Shown here in pieces: positions 1 through 7,439 of a DNA stretch of 29,759 nt. The stretch's first letter is position 1, and each line of letters starts with the position of its first letter. Both the position numbers and the translations under genes were made by a program. A model generated the notes under the pieces. The model was not told where the DNA came from, ran no database searches, and saw only the letters and a list, made by a program, of their open reading frames with translations. This DNA comes from a virus. The stretch spans positions 1-29,759 of the IMG/VR virus record IMGVR_UViG_3300048088_000207; one strand, written 5' to 3'.

Positions 1-2
1 AC

Positions 3-365
3 TGGAAGCGAGACGACGGTCAGTTCATCCCTCTGCCGGCTTCGTGGATCAATGCTGAGGGCTGGCTGGATTCTGCTGGCAAGACGGAATACGACGCGAA
101 GGAGTTGGAAGTGATCGAGCTTTACAACGACCTGATGGGGCCTGAGTGGCCGCGGGCTGTTGCCGAGCCGTACAGCGCACCGCGCGCTACTGCAATCCGC
201 GAATTTCTTGGGTTCCGCGACATACCGGACATGGCCCGCAAGTATTTCGAGTACTGCGCTGGCAACATGGAACCATTCGACGCTTGCGGATTTGACTGGC
301 TCATCCGGCAGGAAACCTACTTACGCGCCAGAGAAGGCGCACACCGACAGAGGAAAGCAGCATGA
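3..365 (+). CDS. Phage replication initiator-like protein, C-terminal part (5' end outside window)
   Basis: The reading frame is open from base 3 at the window edge to a TGA at 363-365, so only the last 120 residues are seen. The visible start has the pattern W-x6-F-I-P-L-P-A-S-W-I-N-x3-W. This resembles the 'F/Y-I-P-x-P-x-x-W-L-N-x-x-x-W' tail that I know from HTH-type phage replication proteins of the O/DnaT-like kind. Such proteins bind the phage origin and help load the helicase. The next gene is the DnaB helicase, whose ATG overlaps this stop as ATGA, which fits a coupled initiator-helicase pair. A TTG at 105 gives an internal ORF of 86 codons, but the frame clearly continues upstream of it. 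The function is inferred from this motif and the neighbour; the N-terminal DNA-binding part is not visible. Confidence 0.6.
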   Translation, partial: WKRDDGQFIPLPASWINAEGWLDSAGKTEYDAKELEVIELYNDLMGPEWPRAVAEPYSAPRATAIREFLGFRDIPDMARKYFEYCAGNMEPFDACGFDWLIRQETYLRAREGAHRQRKAA

Positions 366-1741
366 GCGCCAACGAACTGCAACGCTCCATCCCGCAAAGC
401 ATTGAATCTGAGCAATCGGTCATCGGCGCCCTGCTGATCGACAACGATGCGATCGACCGCCTTGGCGATCTGCGCGCTGAACACTTCTTTCGCGCCGACC
501 ATCGGCTGATCTTCACCGAGATTGTCGACCTGATCTCTGCGAGCGTTGGCGCGGACATGATGACCGTGTTCGAACGCCTGCAAGCCAAAGGGCGCGCCGC
601 GGACGCCGGCGGCCTCGCGTACCTGAACGCGTTATCGCAGAACACGCCTAGTTCGGCGAACATTACGCGGTATGCGGAGATCGTGCGCGACCGTGCGCAG
701 AAGCGCGGCCTGCTAGCTCTGTCGCACGAGATTCAGGATTCAGTCGGCGCAACGCCTGACAGCGCGGCCGTACTGATCGACCAGGCATCGGCCAAGCTGG
801 AAAAGCTTGGCGAGGCGATCGTCAAGTCGGAGCCAGTGCACGCCGGCCAGTCGCTTGCCGACTATCTGGATTACATGGATCAGCAGATAGACGGCCTGAT
901 AAAGCCCGTACCTACCGGCCTTACGGACCTTGATCGCAAACTCGGCGGCGGCTTCTATGGCGGTGATCTGGTGATCGTCGCCGCGCGCCCATCAATGGGC
1001 AAGACCGCGTTCTCGTTGACCGTTGCACAGAACGTATCGCGCGATATGCCGGTCCTGTTTCTGTCGATGGAAATGAAGAACGTTCAGCTACAGCAACGCC
1101 TTGTGTCGTCGGTTAGCGGCGTGACGATGGCGCAGTTGCGCGACCCTGCCAGCCTGGATCAATCGCACTGGCACGAGATCACCGAAGCGGCGAAAACGAT
1201 CAAGGACCTGCACCTGTACCTTGATGACCAACCGAACCTGACGCTGCTCGAAGTGCGCAGCAAGGCGCGCGCTGTCAAGCGCAAGCATGGGCTGTCGTTG
1301 CTCGTTGTCGACTATCTGGGCCTGATGGCTACGGGCAGCGAAGAACGCCGCGACCTGCAAATCGGCGCGTTGACGAAGGGGCTGAAGAACCTCGCGAAGG
1401 AACTCGACGTGCCCGTAGTCTTGCTGTCGCAGCTCTCGCGCAAGTGCGAGGAACGGCCGAACAAGCGCCCTCTCTCGTCTGACCTGAAGGATTCCGGCGA
1501 CATCGAAGCCGACGCCGACACGATCCTGTTCCTGTACCGCGACGAGGTGTACAACCCCGACTCGCCAGACAAGGGCATTTGCGAGGTCATCTGCACTAAG
1601 CAACGACAGGGCGAAACCGGCATCACCGGCTTGGTTTTCCACGGAGAGCGAACGCTGTTCGAGGATCTGGCGCACGGTCATGCATTCGGTCAGCGCTCCG
1701 AACCTGACCGCCCGAGAGCCCGCAGCCGTGGAATGGACTGA
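362..1741 (+). CDS. dnaB: Replicative DNA helicase, DnaB family
   Basis: A 459-residue protein, the usual length for DnaB, the ring-shaped 5'-3' helicase that unwinds DNA at the replication fork. Residues about 10-100 are the N-terminal DnaB domain (SIESEQSVIGALL, then a D-A-G-G-L-A-Y-L segment). The RecA-like C-terminal domain starts near residue 185 with the PTGLTDLDRKLGG pattern. Walker A is RPSMGKT at residues 209-215, Walker B is LLVVDY with Asp317, and the later SDLKDSGDIEADADTILFLYRDE stretch is the family's conserved ending. The start ATG overlaps the stop of the replication protein upstream, and AGGAAAG lies eight bases before it. It is self-sufficient as a phage helicase; no helicase loader gene is seen downstream. 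Confidence 0.96.
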   Translation: MSANELQRSIPQSIESEQSVIGALLIDNDAIDRLGDLRAEHFFRADHRLIFTEIVDLISASVGADMMTVFERLQAKGRAADAGGLAYLNALSQNTPSSANITRYAEIVRDRAQKRGLLALSHEIQDSVGATPDSAAVLIDQASAKLEKLGEAIVKSEPVHAGQSLADYLDYMDQQIDGLIKPVPTGLTDLDRKLGGGFYGGDLVIVAARPSMGKTAFSLTVAQNVSRDMPVLFLSMEMKNVQLQQRLVSSVSGVTMAQLRDPASLDQSHWHEITEAAKTIKDLHLYLDDQPNLTLLEVRSKARAVKRKHGLSLLVVDYLGLMATGSEERRDLQIGALTKGLKNLAKELDVPVVLLSQLSRKCEERPNKRPLSSDLKDSGDIEADADTILFLYRDEVYNPDSPDKGICEVICTKQRQGETGITGLVFHGERTLFEDLAHGHAFGQRSEPDRPRARSRGMD

Positions 1742-1749
1742 ACAATTTT

Positions 1750-1800
1750 TTGCGAACTTCACCGATACCGTGGTAGTATCCGTTTATAATGACGGTATCG
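1750..1800 (+). promoter_or_regulatory. Promoter region with GATAC-N7-GTATC operator, copy 1
   Basis: The palindrome GATACCGTGGTAGTATC covers 1764-1780, between the dnaB stop and the first small gene. A perfect -10 hexamer TATAAT lies at 1785-1790 but has no good -35 at 17 bases. A TTGCGA at 1750-1755 would need a 21-base spacer to TATCCG. A further half-site (GGTATC) is at 1794-1799. Together this looks like an operator-controlled promoter for the 1863-4359 gene group. Confidence 0.7.
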
Positions 1801-1862
1801 GTTTTCCGGGCGGAAATCGACTAGAAATCTTTCATGTGAAGAAATAAAAAAAGGAACTGAGA

Positions 1863-2672
1863 ATGAACACTAACGAGGCATCTTTAGGACAAAGTACTGT
1901 ACAAAAATACAGTACGACTGAAAAAACTGACCTTGAGCACGCGGTATTCGCATTGGAATGCACGGCTCGATGGCTCGATAACGGGTCCGATCCGGCGCAA
2001 GCAGCGGAGCAAATCCGGCTTGCTATTGCTCAAATAAAGGGATGCATCGCGGATTGCGATGTGAATCACGATCCGGCCGACGCCCGCCAGCCTGCCGCTA
2101 TAGACAAGCAAGAGGCCGCAGTAACGCGTGAAGAGGTCGAGCAGGACGAGCGCGGGGCGTTGAATTTTGTCGAGCTTAACGACCTCATGGACACAATGCA
2201 GCATGCGCCGCACGGAGTTGGTGCTCGCAGGAAAGACGCCGTAGTGTTCGCAGATACCGCGCAACGGGCAGCGCTTGCCCGCGCCGCATCAACTTCCGCC
2301 AATGTGGCGCAGGGTTTTCTGACTGACGAACAGAAATCTGCCGTCACACAAGCGGCTGACGTGATGGGCGCTAATGGATTCCATTGGGTAGAGGAAACAT
2401 TGCGGCAAATCGTATCCGCCAATGTGGCGCAGGGTGCGGAGGCGGTGGAAACGTGCAAATGCCAACGCCTGGGGGATTGGAAAGGCTTTCATCATCCGCT
2501 ATGCGACACCGCCCCGCCAGCACAGACAGCGCTCACCGACGCCGAGATTGCTGCGTGCGCGATTCAAGCGTGTGAATGCAGGACTGCGGCAGACGGCTGG
2601 ATTTTCGACAACACGGACCAGCTTCGCGAGTTTTTGGCCGCCGCTCAATCCGCAAGCGGAGACGCCAAGTGA
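1863..2672 (+). CDS. Mosaic phage protein with repeated linkers, function unknown
   Basis: 269 residues, start supported by AAGGAACTGAGA just upstream. No enzymatic motif is seen. The protein is built of blocks joined by short linkers: S-T-S-A-N-V-A-Q-G (about residues 143-151), V-S-A-N-V-A-Q-G (about 184-191), A-P-P-A-Q-T-x-L-T-D (about 218-227) and a C-terminal A-Q-S-A-S-G. The same linkers, near identical at the DNA level, recur 15 kb away in the gene at 17152-18486. A C-K-C-x11-H-H-P-x-C cluster (about residues 198-214) could bind a metal. It is the first gene after operator copy 1. Such proteins resemble the variable accessory proteins of Ea22/Ead type in temperate phages, but no specific function can be named. 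Confidence 0.75.
   Translation: MNTNEASLGQSTVQKYSTTEKTDLEHAVFALECTARWLDNGSDPAQAAEQIRLAIAQIKGCIADCDVNHDPADARQPAAIDKQEAAVTREEVEQDERGALNFVELNDLMDTMQHAPHGVGARRKDAVVFADTAQRAALARAASTSANVAQGFLTDEQKSAVTQAADVMGANGFHWVEETLRQIVSANVAQGAEAVETCKCQRLGDWKGFHHPLCDTAPPAQTALTDAEIAACAIQACECRTAADGWIFDNTDQLREFLAAAQSASGDAK
2277..2315 (+). repeat. 39-base linker repeat, copy A
   Basis: This 39-base stretch is identical to 18004-18042 and lies in the same reading phase (encoding A-R-A-A-S-T-S-A-N-V-A-Q-G). It joins unrelated blocks in two different mosaic genes. A shorter copy lies at 2415-2439. Confidence 0.9.
2415..2439 (+). repeat. 25-base linker repeat, short copy
   Basis: Twenty-five bases identical to 18022-18046, which is the 3' part of the 39-base linker plus four more bases. 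Bases 2415-2435 also match the end of copy A, about 120 bases upstream. Confidence 0.85.
2511..2528 (+). repeat. A-P-P-A-Q-T linker repeat, copy A
   Basis: Eighteen bases, GCCCCGCCAGCACAGACA, identical to 18214-18231. Both are followed by similar sequence encoding L-T-D, and both lie in mosaic genes that also share the 39-base linker. Confidence 0.8.
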
Positions 2673-2800
2673 CAAAAACTGTCCTGTCCGTAGTCGGCGC
2701 CATCGTTCTCGTGCTCGCGCTGCTCGGCACATTCGGCATCGGCCACTTCCGCCTTTACTACGGTGCCCATCCTCTTTCCTGCACGTCGGAGACCGCATGA
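2669..2800 (+). CDS. Small single-pass membrane protein
   Basis: A 43-residue protein from a GTG that overlaps the preceding stop as GTGA, with GCGGAG upstream. The sequence starts with T-K-T-V-L and has one strongly hydrophobic stretch (about residues 5-24, V-L-S-V-V-G-A-I-V-L-V-L-A-L-L-G) followed by a short polar tail with one Cys. It would sit in the inner membrane; no function is recognised. The same frame is open upstream to an ATG at 2576, but that would overlap the previous gene by almost 100 bases, so the GTG is preferred. Confidence 0.65.
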   Translation: MTKTVLSVVGAIVLVLALLGTFGIGHFRLYYGAHPLSCTSETA

Positions 2801-3192
2801 CCATTACCCGAGCATCGATGCTTGCCGGCTTAGTCCGCACTCTGATGGCTGACGGCAAGCCGCGCACCGCGCAGGAAATCGCCGCGGCAGTCGACCGCGA
2901 CGTTAGCAACGTGAACGACTTCCTGCGTCTGGCGCGCGCACCCGGCCAGCATCAGGAGTTGCACGCGATGGACCGTGGCGGCAATCACGGCGCAGTGCGC
3001 TATGTGATCGGCAAAGGCGATAACACCTATCTGCGGGCCTGCCCGGTGAGCGATAGCCAGATTCACGAAGAAGAAATGACGGACGAGCAATTGGACGCCC
3101 TGCACCGCCCGCGCGCTAAGTGGTGGCCGAAAGCCGATCCGACGCTGCTCAACGCTGTCAATGCAATCGTGCGAATGGGGGTTCGGCAATGA
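2797..3192 (+). CDS. Winged-helix/HTH DNA-binding protein, phage type
   Basis: 131 residues. The ATG overlaps the previous TGA (ATGA) and has CGGAGA seven bases upstream. The first 60 residues read like a winged helix: an A-G-L-V-R-T-L-M-A-D-G-K-P-R-T-A-Q-E-I-A helix pair, a recognition helix with D-V-S-N-V-N-D-F-L, then a beta wing with G-A-V-R-Y-V-I-G. The rest is polar. It is probably a small DNA-binding regulator; a target cannot be named. Confidence 0.75.
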   Translation: MTITRASMLAGLVRTLMADGKPRTAQEIAAAVDRDVSNVNDFLRLARAPGQHQELHAMDRGGNHGAVRYVIGKGDNTYLRACPVSDSQIHEEEMTDEQLDALHRPRAKWWPKADPTLLNAVNAIVRMGVRQ

Positions 3193-3455
3193 ACGTAAAA
3201 CCTGGGGATCTCGCTTATATAGTCGCCGGCATGGAAAGCCCTAGTCCAAATGCCGGAAAGGTCGTCGAAGTCAAATCGTTCTTTGGATTCGATAGCGAAT
3301 TCGGGCCTTCTTGGAATGTTAAAGCAACGTCGCCTCTGGTCATGACGGATGACTCGCTTCTCGTCGAATTGGATGTTCCAGACGCATGGCTTCGCCCCAT
3401 AAGCGGCGTTCCTGTAAACGACGAAGTGACCGACGACATCAAGGAGCCAGCATGA
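3189..3455 (+). CDS. Small conserved phage protein (M-N-V-K-P-G-D-L-A type)
   Basis: 88 residues, ATG overlapping the preceding stop. The start, M-N-V-K-P-G-D-L-A-Y-I-V, followed by N-A-G-K-V-V-E-V, suggests a small SH3-like beta barrel of a sort often seen in phage early regions. Near the end, W-L-R-P-I-S-G-V-P is again typical of that group. No catalytic motif is present and the role is unknown. It sits in an unbroken run of ATGA-coupled genes from 1863 to 3748. Confidence 0.75.
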   Translation: MNVKPGDLAYIVAGMESPSPNAGKVVEVKSFFGFDSEFGPSWNVKATSPLVMTDDSLLVELDVPDAWLRPISGVPVNDEVTDDIKEPA

Positions 3456-3748
3456 TAACCGGCGAAACCAGCTTACAAGCCTACCTGTCCGTGCGCGACG
3501 ATGGGACGGTCGCCAACCAGCAATCCAAGATCCTCGCACTGCTGCGCACGATACCGGCGACGGCCTTGTCGCGGCTCGACATTGCGAACTTGACCGGCAT
3601 CCGGCTATCTAGCGTTTGCGCGAGAGTAGCCGAGCTGCGCGCCGAGGGCCATGTCATCGAGCCATCAACGCGAAAATGCCCGCATACGGGCCAGACTGTC
3701 AAGGTAATCCAAGCCGCTCCCGATCTGCTGACCGCCCCGCTCCACTGA
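3452..3748 (+). CDS. HTH protein, winged-helix type
   Basis: 98 residues; ATG overlaps the previous stop as ATGA, with AAGGAG nine bases upstream. Residues about 23-65 (S-K-I-L-A-L-L-R ... L-S-R-L-D-I-A-N-L-T-G-I-R-L-S-S-V-C-A-R-V-A-E-L-R-A-E-G-H-V) form a clear winged helix with the recognition helix at S-S-V-C-A-R-V-A-E-L. After it comes a C-P-x-T-G-Q pattern. It is likely a local DNA-binding protein. Similar architecture occurs in the proteins at 2797, 12874 and 14283, so this arm carries several such small regulators. Confidence 0.75.
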   Translation: MITGETSLQAYLSVRDDGTVANQQSKILALLRTIPATALSRLDIANLTGIRLSSVCARVAELRAEGHVIEPSTRKCPHTGQTVKVIQAAPDLLTAPLH

Positions 3749-3759
3749 CAAGGACCGAT

Positions 3760-4359
3760 ATGCAAGTATGCACCGCACACGAAAGCTCACTTGGTCGCCT
3801 CACCCTTCGCACTCCTAAGCCGGAAGACGACAGTCGCGCGCCGATGTTCCGCTCGATGGAGGCGGCATTGTCCTTTGCCTACACCTGGCGCGCGCGGCCC
3901 GGCGTGAAGATCGGGCAGATTGGCGAATACACCGGACCGGACGGCGCCGCCCTGCTCCTGTCTGTGCATGAGAAGAAAGCGCAGGCGCAATACGTGCACG
4001 ATGTCATCGAATCGCACCTCTCGCTCGATCAGCGCGCCCTGCTGGATGCCACCTATGGCGGTGAGCGCGGAGAGCGTCACGCGGGCGTTGAGCGGCTTGT
4101 ATGCCTGCTCGAAGGAGCGCACCGAAATCGGTCCGTGGTCCGCGCCCTGATCGCGCGCGAGTTCGTTTTCGGCCAGTCGTATTGCCCTTGTCTGAACCGT
4201 ATTGCGCGCGAGTTCGGCATTCATCCGCAGACGGTCACGCGCATGGCGGCCAAGGTCACGCCTGCAATCGCCGACTTACGCACCTCAGCACACGAGAAGT
4301 TACGGCCGGCGTTCGAGAGACGCGCGTGGATTCCGCGTGAGGCAGAAACGCAACAGTGA
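3760..4359 (+). CDS. Putative Q-like/HTH regulator with sigma-like DNA-binding segment
   Basis: 199 residues from the ATG at 3760, preceded by AAGGACC. Residues 29-45 (M-F-R-S-M-E-A-A-L-S-F-A-Y) resemble the start of a Burkholderia phage family I know only as hypothetical. Residues about 140-165 hold two Cys (C-P-C) and a helix-turn-helix (L-N-R-I-A-R-E-F-G-I-H-P-Q-T-V-T-R-M), followed by an A-x-x-L-R helix. The layout (middle Y-G-G-E-R motif, Cys pair, HTH near the C-terminus) is reminiscent of phage Q-type antitermination proteins, which would suit the terminators seen inside the late genes. That assignment is inference. It is the last gene before operator copy 2. Confidence 0.6.
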   Translation: MQVCTAHESSLGRLTLRTPKPEDDSRAPMFRSMEAALSFAYTWRARPGVKIGQIGEYTGPDGAALLLSVHEKKAQAQYVHDVIESHLSLDQRALLDATYGGERGERHAGVERLVCLLEGAHRNRSVVRALIAREFVFGQSYCPCLNRIAREFGIHPQTVTRMAAKVTPAIADLRTSAHEKLRPAFERRAWIPREAETQQ

Positions 4360-4367
4360 AAAATCGC

Positions 4368-4396
4368 TTGCGTGACGGATACTGTTACGGTATCGT
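4368..4396 (+). promoter_or_regulatory. Promoter with GATAC-N7-GTATC operator, copy 2
   Basis: TTGCGT at 4368-4373, a 17-base spacer, and TATCGT at 4391-4396. The palindrome GATACTGTTACGGTATC (4378-4394) fills most of the spacer and overlaps the -10. The start codon of the first gene of the next group lies at 4455. Confidence 0.75.
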
Positions 4397-4454
4397 TCAA
4401 CTCATCGACACACCGCAGCAGTATTCGTCGCCAATCACAACAAGGACGGAAATC

Positions 4455-4754
4455 ATGAGCCACGTACCGCAGTTAGTTTCCCGCACGCAAGCATACGGCA
4501 ATTGGCTGTTCGACCGCGATCTCGAAGCGGCCGACAACGCAGCCCTTGCCGCACACGACCGCCGCGAACAGATCGAGCGCGGAGTCACGTTCGACGACCT
4601 GATGGAACTGCTGGTCGAGCTGAACGGCGTGCAGCGCGAGGAATTCATGCAGGCACTGGCGCGCGGTGAGAAAGACGACCTGCACACGATTCACACGCTG
4701 CTTACCGATGCGAAGGAAACGCTCGTTAAGCGCCGTCTGGCTGGAGGTGAATGA
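4455..4754 (+). CDS. Small phage protein, helical, function unknown
   Basis: 99 residues from the ATG at 4455, preceded by AAGGACGGAAATC. The frame is open further upstream to 4356, but that longer version would run through the promoter/operator at 4368-4396, so the downstream start is chosen. It is rich in Asp, Glu, Arg and Leu, with helices such as F-D-D-L-M-E-L-L-V-E-L-N-G-V-Q-R-E-E-F-M. No known motif is seen. It opens the gene group driven by copy 2 and is followed immediately by the gene at 4754. Confidence 0.7.
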   Translation: MSHVPQLVSRTQAYGNWLFDRDLEAADNAALAAHDRREQIERGVTFDDLMELLVELNGVQREEFMQALARGEKDDLHTIHTLLTDAKETLVKRRLAGGE

Positions 4755-4960
4755 TGAGTAAGTGGTTCAAAGTCGATATAGCGATATGGAAATCGGTGTT
4801 GGTCGAAATTGACGATCACGAAGGCGCAGACGAAGCCAGCAAGGCGGCTTTTGAAACGTTCTTGAGCGGGAATGATGGCGAGGTTTCGCGCGTTGAGGAA
4901 GCAACGTCCGAAAATATTAACTCGTTTCGCCGCCATTGCGACGAAGTTCTAGCCTTCTAA
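4754..4960 (+). CDS. Small phage protein, function unknown
   Basis: 68 residues from the second of two adjacent ATGs. GGAGGTGA at 4743-4750 is six bases from the ATG at 4754 but only three from the ATG at 4751, so 4754 is preferred. The protein begins S-K-W-F-K-V-D-I-A-I-W and contains an acidic middle region. It looks like a compact alpha/beta protein. No family is recognised. Confidence 0.7.
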   Translation: MSKWFKVDIAIWKSVLVEIDDHEGADEASKAAFETFLSGNDGEVSRVEEATSENINSFRRHCDEVLAF

Positions 4961-4970
4961 GGAGTAGATC

Positions 4971-6098
4971 ATGAGCACTGAACTGACCGTATTGGACCGC
5001 GCAAAGCAAGCGCTTCGCAGTACCGACCATGAACCGGCGCTTGTCGAGATGGTGCAGCAGACCGCCGACATCACCGAGATCAAGAACGCTGACGGCCGCA
5101 CGCAGGTGCACGGCGCGTACATGACGCTGAAGACGCGGCGCACGGACATTCGCAAGGCCGGGAAAGCGGCGCGCGACGACGCAACCAAGTTTCAGAAGGC
5201 CGTCATTGCCGAAGAAGACCGGCTCGTCGCCATCATTGAGCCGTCGGAGCAGCGTTTGCAGGCTCTGCGCGACGCTTGGGACGCAGCCCGCGAGGCCGAG
5301 CGCCGGGAGAAGGCGCAGGCCGAAGCAAACCGTATCGCCGCGACCCGCGCAATGATTGACGATCTGCGCAACATCCCTGTCGGCCTGGTCGACGCAACGC
5401 CCGAACGGCTGACGAATGCAATCGCCGATGTCGAGGAATACGAGGTTACTGCGGGCGCCTTCGCAGAGTTCGTCGACGCCGCGCACCTCGCGCGCACCGA
5501 CGTTCTCGCCAAACTGCGTGACATGCACGCGAACGCAGTGCGCCGTGCTGAGGAAGCCGCGCAACTGGCGGCAGAACGTGCGGAATTGGCAAAGCTGCGC
5601 GCCGAGCAGGAGGAACGTGACCGGCAAGCAGCCGCAGCGCGCGCCGAGCAGGAGCGCATTGACCGCGAGCATCGAGAGGCAGAGGAAGCAACGCGCCGCG
5701 CGGAACGCGAAGCCGAGCAACGCAAGATCGACGAGCAACGCGCCGACATCGCGCGGCAGCAGGCCGCAATCGATGCAGAGCGCCAACGCATCGCCGAAGA
5801 AGAAGCAGCCCGCCTGCTTGCCGAGGAGTCTGTCGCTGCCGCCAAGCGCCGCGAAGCCGAAGAAGCCGCCGCAGCAGAGCGCCGTGCACAAGCCGAGCGC
5901 GAGGTAGTCGAGAAACGCGCTCGCGAAGCAGTCGAGACTGCACTGCGCAACGCCGCGCCCGCTCTGCTTGATGCCTGCCGCCAGTTCGTGCATGCGACCG
6001 ACACAAACGATCGCGCTGAACTGGAAAATGCGTACCAGTCCGCCTTGGGCGCTATCGCTATCGCCAGCCAGACCGAAGCGCAGGAGGTAGCAGCATGA
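4971..6098 (+). CDS. Long coiled-coil phage protein
   Basis: 375 residues, start with AAGGAGTAGATC just upstream. Residues about 1-110 look folded (K-T-R-R-T-D-I-R-K-A-G-K-A-A-R-D-D-A-T-K-F-Q-K-A pattern), while residues about 110-330 are an almost unbroken charged coiled coil of A, E, R and Q. This design is common in early proteins of temperate phages of beta-proteobacteria. Its N-terminal block recalls phage proteins that carry a DNA-binding or recombination role, but this is not certain. Long frames on the opposite strand (up to 358 codons) are shadows of its GC-rich repetitive codons. Confidence 0.8.
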   Translation: MSTELTVLDRAKQALRSTDHEPALVEMVQQTADITEIKNADGRTQVHGAYMTLKTRRTDIRKAGKAARDDATKFQKAVIAEEDRLVAIIEPSEQRLQALRDAWDAAREAERREKAQAEANRIAATRAMIDDLRNIPVGLVDATPERLTNAIADVEEYEVTAGAFAEFVDAAHLARTDVLAKLRDMHANAVRRAEEAAQLAAERAELAKLRAEQEERDRQAAAARAEQERIDREHREAEEATRRAEREAEQRKIDEQRADIARQQAAIDAERQRIAEEEAARLLAEESVAAAKRREAEEAAAAERRAQAEREVVEKRAREAVETALRNAAPALLDACRQFVHATDTNDRAELENAYQSALGAIAIASQTEAQEVAA

Positions 6099-6325
6099 GC
6101 GAGATCAACACCGGAGGCCGCGCGTTCCCGTGGTGCGGTGACTTGAACGAGACGCCGACCATCAACCTCGGCATGACGCTGCGCGACTATTTTGCAGCTA
6201 AAGCGATGGGCGGAATGCTAGCAGACCCGGCTGTAAAGATCGGCACCGATGAGCGCGCCGATCTGCTGGCTCGGTCAGCATACCGCATCGCCGGCGCCAT
6301 GATCCGCGCTAGAGGTGACGCATGA
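6095..6325 (+). CDS. Conserved phage protein with G-M-T-L-R-D-Y-F-A-A-K-A-M motif
   Basis: 76 residues, ATG overlapping the previous stop, AGGAGGTAGCAGC upstream. It carries the very common phage signature G-G-x-A-F-P near the start, G-M-T-L-R-D-Y-F-A-A-K-A-M in the middle, and A-Y-x-I-A-x-A-M-I near the C-terminus. The family is widespread in lambdoid and Burkholderia phages, but I know no established function. Confidence 0.85.
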   Translation: MSEINTGGRAFPWCGDLNETPTINLGMTLRDYFAAKAMGGMLADPAVKIGTDERADLLARSAYRIAGAMIRARGDA

Positions 6326-6402
6326 GCGGCTTAACCATCTTCATGATCGCATGGCTCGTCGTCGCCATGATTCCAGTAGCTCTGCTTCGAGGTGCCGCGT
6401 GA
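6322..6402 (+). CDS. Tiny single-pass membrane protein
   Basis: Only 26 residues: M-S-G-L-T-I-F-M-I-A-W-L-V-V-A-M-I-P, then V-A-L-L-R-G-A-A. The ATG overlaps the TGA of the gene before it, AGAGGTGA lies upstream, and its stop overlaps the GTG of the gene after it. The peptide is a single hydrophobic helix with a positively charged end. The precise fit between two coupled genes supports real translation. Function unknown. Confidence 0.6.
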   Translation: MSGLTIFMIAWLVVAMIPVALLRGAA

Positions 6403-6746
6403 TCCATCAGAAGCAGATCCTTTGGTTCGACCGGCATGTGACGCTGGCGTGTGACGGCGCGTGCTCGAAGGCATGGGGAATCAACACGCGCCCCTCGATT
6501 GCGTTTGACGAGAACGAGCCAGACGACGTTGCATGGCTCGCCGATGGTGAACTAGGCGATGCGCCCGAACAGCCTGGCACATGGGAAGGCGGTCACGGCA
6601 AGCCTAGCGGCCCGCACGCAATGAACAAATGGTGTGCGCGCGAATGTGAGCGCAGCGGGATCTTTGAGCGCGGAGAGCCGATCGAGCTGACCGATTACTC
6701 AGCTCGGCACTACAACCAGCCGTGGAAACACGAAGGGAGCGAGTGA
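6399..6746 (+). CDS. Phage protein with paired cysteines, function unknown
   Basis: 115 residues from a GTG (6399) that overlaps the stop of the small gene upstream, with GAGGTG at a good distance. Features: L-A-C-D-G-A-C-S-K-A-W-G-I-N near residue 15, then W-C-A-R-E-C-E-R-S-G near residue 83, each a C-x3-C pair that could form one metal site. An N-terminal I-L-W-F-D-R-H patch is hydrophobic. The Cys pairs suggest a small zinc-binding protein. I do not recognise a named family. Confidence 0.75.
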   Translation: MIHQKQILWFDRHVTLACDGACSKAWGINTRPSIAFDENEPDDVAWLADGELGDAPEQPGTWEGGHGKPSGPHAMNKWCARECERSGIFERGEPIELTDYSARHYNQPWKHEGSE

Positions 6747-7033
6747 TGCAAGTTAGTTCAGACAAGGTGATCGACGCCATCGCCGCGCTAAAGGCTGCTG
6801 CCGATGCTCTGCTTGCCAAGCATCCATGTGACACCGAATGCCAGTATGCGAGGGATGTCGGCATGCAAGGCCACTCGTGCAGCAACGGATGCATGTACGA
6901 CTCGCCAGACGCGCCAAAGACTGACGACGCGAAGCTGGCCGCACGCTGCCTGGAGTCGGCTGCCGCCCTGCAAGCATCCGTGCAGATCGCCGGCCAGACG
7001 CATCGAACGTTTCATGTAACGGGAGTGCATTGA
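6746..7033 (+). CDS. Small Cys-rich phage protein
   Basis: 95 residues from the ATG at 6746, which shares a base with the previous TGA. GAAGGGAG lies upstream. The N-terminal third is helical (V-I-D-A-I-A-A-L-K-A-A-A-D-A-L-L-A-K), followed by a C-D-T-E-C ... H-S-C-S-N-G-C stretch that could hold zinc. The rest is small and polar. Function unknown. Confidence 0.7.
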   Translation: MQVSSDKVIDAIAALKAAADALLAKHPCDTECQYARDVGMQGHSCSNGCMYDSPDAPKTDDAKLAARCLESAAALQASVQIAGQTHRTFHVTGVH

Positions 7034-7034
7034 G

Positions 7035-7439
7035 ATGAGCGAAGCATTCGATCTGCTGCTCAGCGACGCGCCGGAAATAACGGTGCGCGGACGCGAGCCG
7101 CTGCCTTGGTGGAAGCTCGGCAGCCTGTGCCGATATGAGTCGCAAGCGCACCGCGAAGAATCGTGGCTTCCGCTGAAAGTGACAATCTTCCTTGTGCATT
7201 ATGAGATCAAGCGAGTCACGCCGAAAGGATGCTGGATCGAGGATTACCACGGCCATGAGCGCTTCGTTCTGGACAGCGCGCGCAAGAAGTGGGCGTATCC
7301 GACAGAGGAACTGGCCCGCGAGTCGTTCATCGCTCGCAAGGAATGGCAGATCCATCACCTGAATCGCCAGCTTGAGCATGCGCAGGCTGCGCTGAAGCAT
7401 GTCAGCGCAATGCCGACAGAACTGAAGGAGACGGCATGA
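7035..7439 (+). CDS. Phage protein, beta-rich with C-terminal helix, function unknown
   Basis: 134 residues; the ATG lies one base after the preceding stop. The middle (T-I-F-L-V-H-Y-E-I-K-R-V-T-P-K-G-C-W-I) and F-V-L-D-S-A-R-K-K-W-A-Y-P-T-E-E-L-A suggest a small domain in which a residue pattern is read onto beta strands, with a C-terminal coiled-coil-like helix (N-R-Q-L-E-H-A-Q-A-A-L). This type is frequent among phage early proteins, but no role is known to me. Confidence 0.75.
   Translation: MSEAFDLLLSDAPEITVRGREPLPWWKLGSLCRYESQAHREESWLPLKVTIFLVHYEIKRVTPKGCWIEDYHGHERFVLDSARKKWAYPTEELARESFIARKEWQIHHLNRQLEHAQAALKHVSAMPTELKETA

Noticed and set aside
1088-1762. 224-codon minus-strand ORF inside dnaB
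   Set aside because: dnaB is certain by its motifs; the antisense frame is low in complexity with no recognisable domain.
4917-6006. Long ORFs on the minus strand (up to 358 codons) opposite the coiled-coil gene
   Set aside because: They are Arg/Ala/Cys-rich shadows of a repetitive A/E/R-coding gene, have no ribosome site, and interrupt a coupled rightward run.
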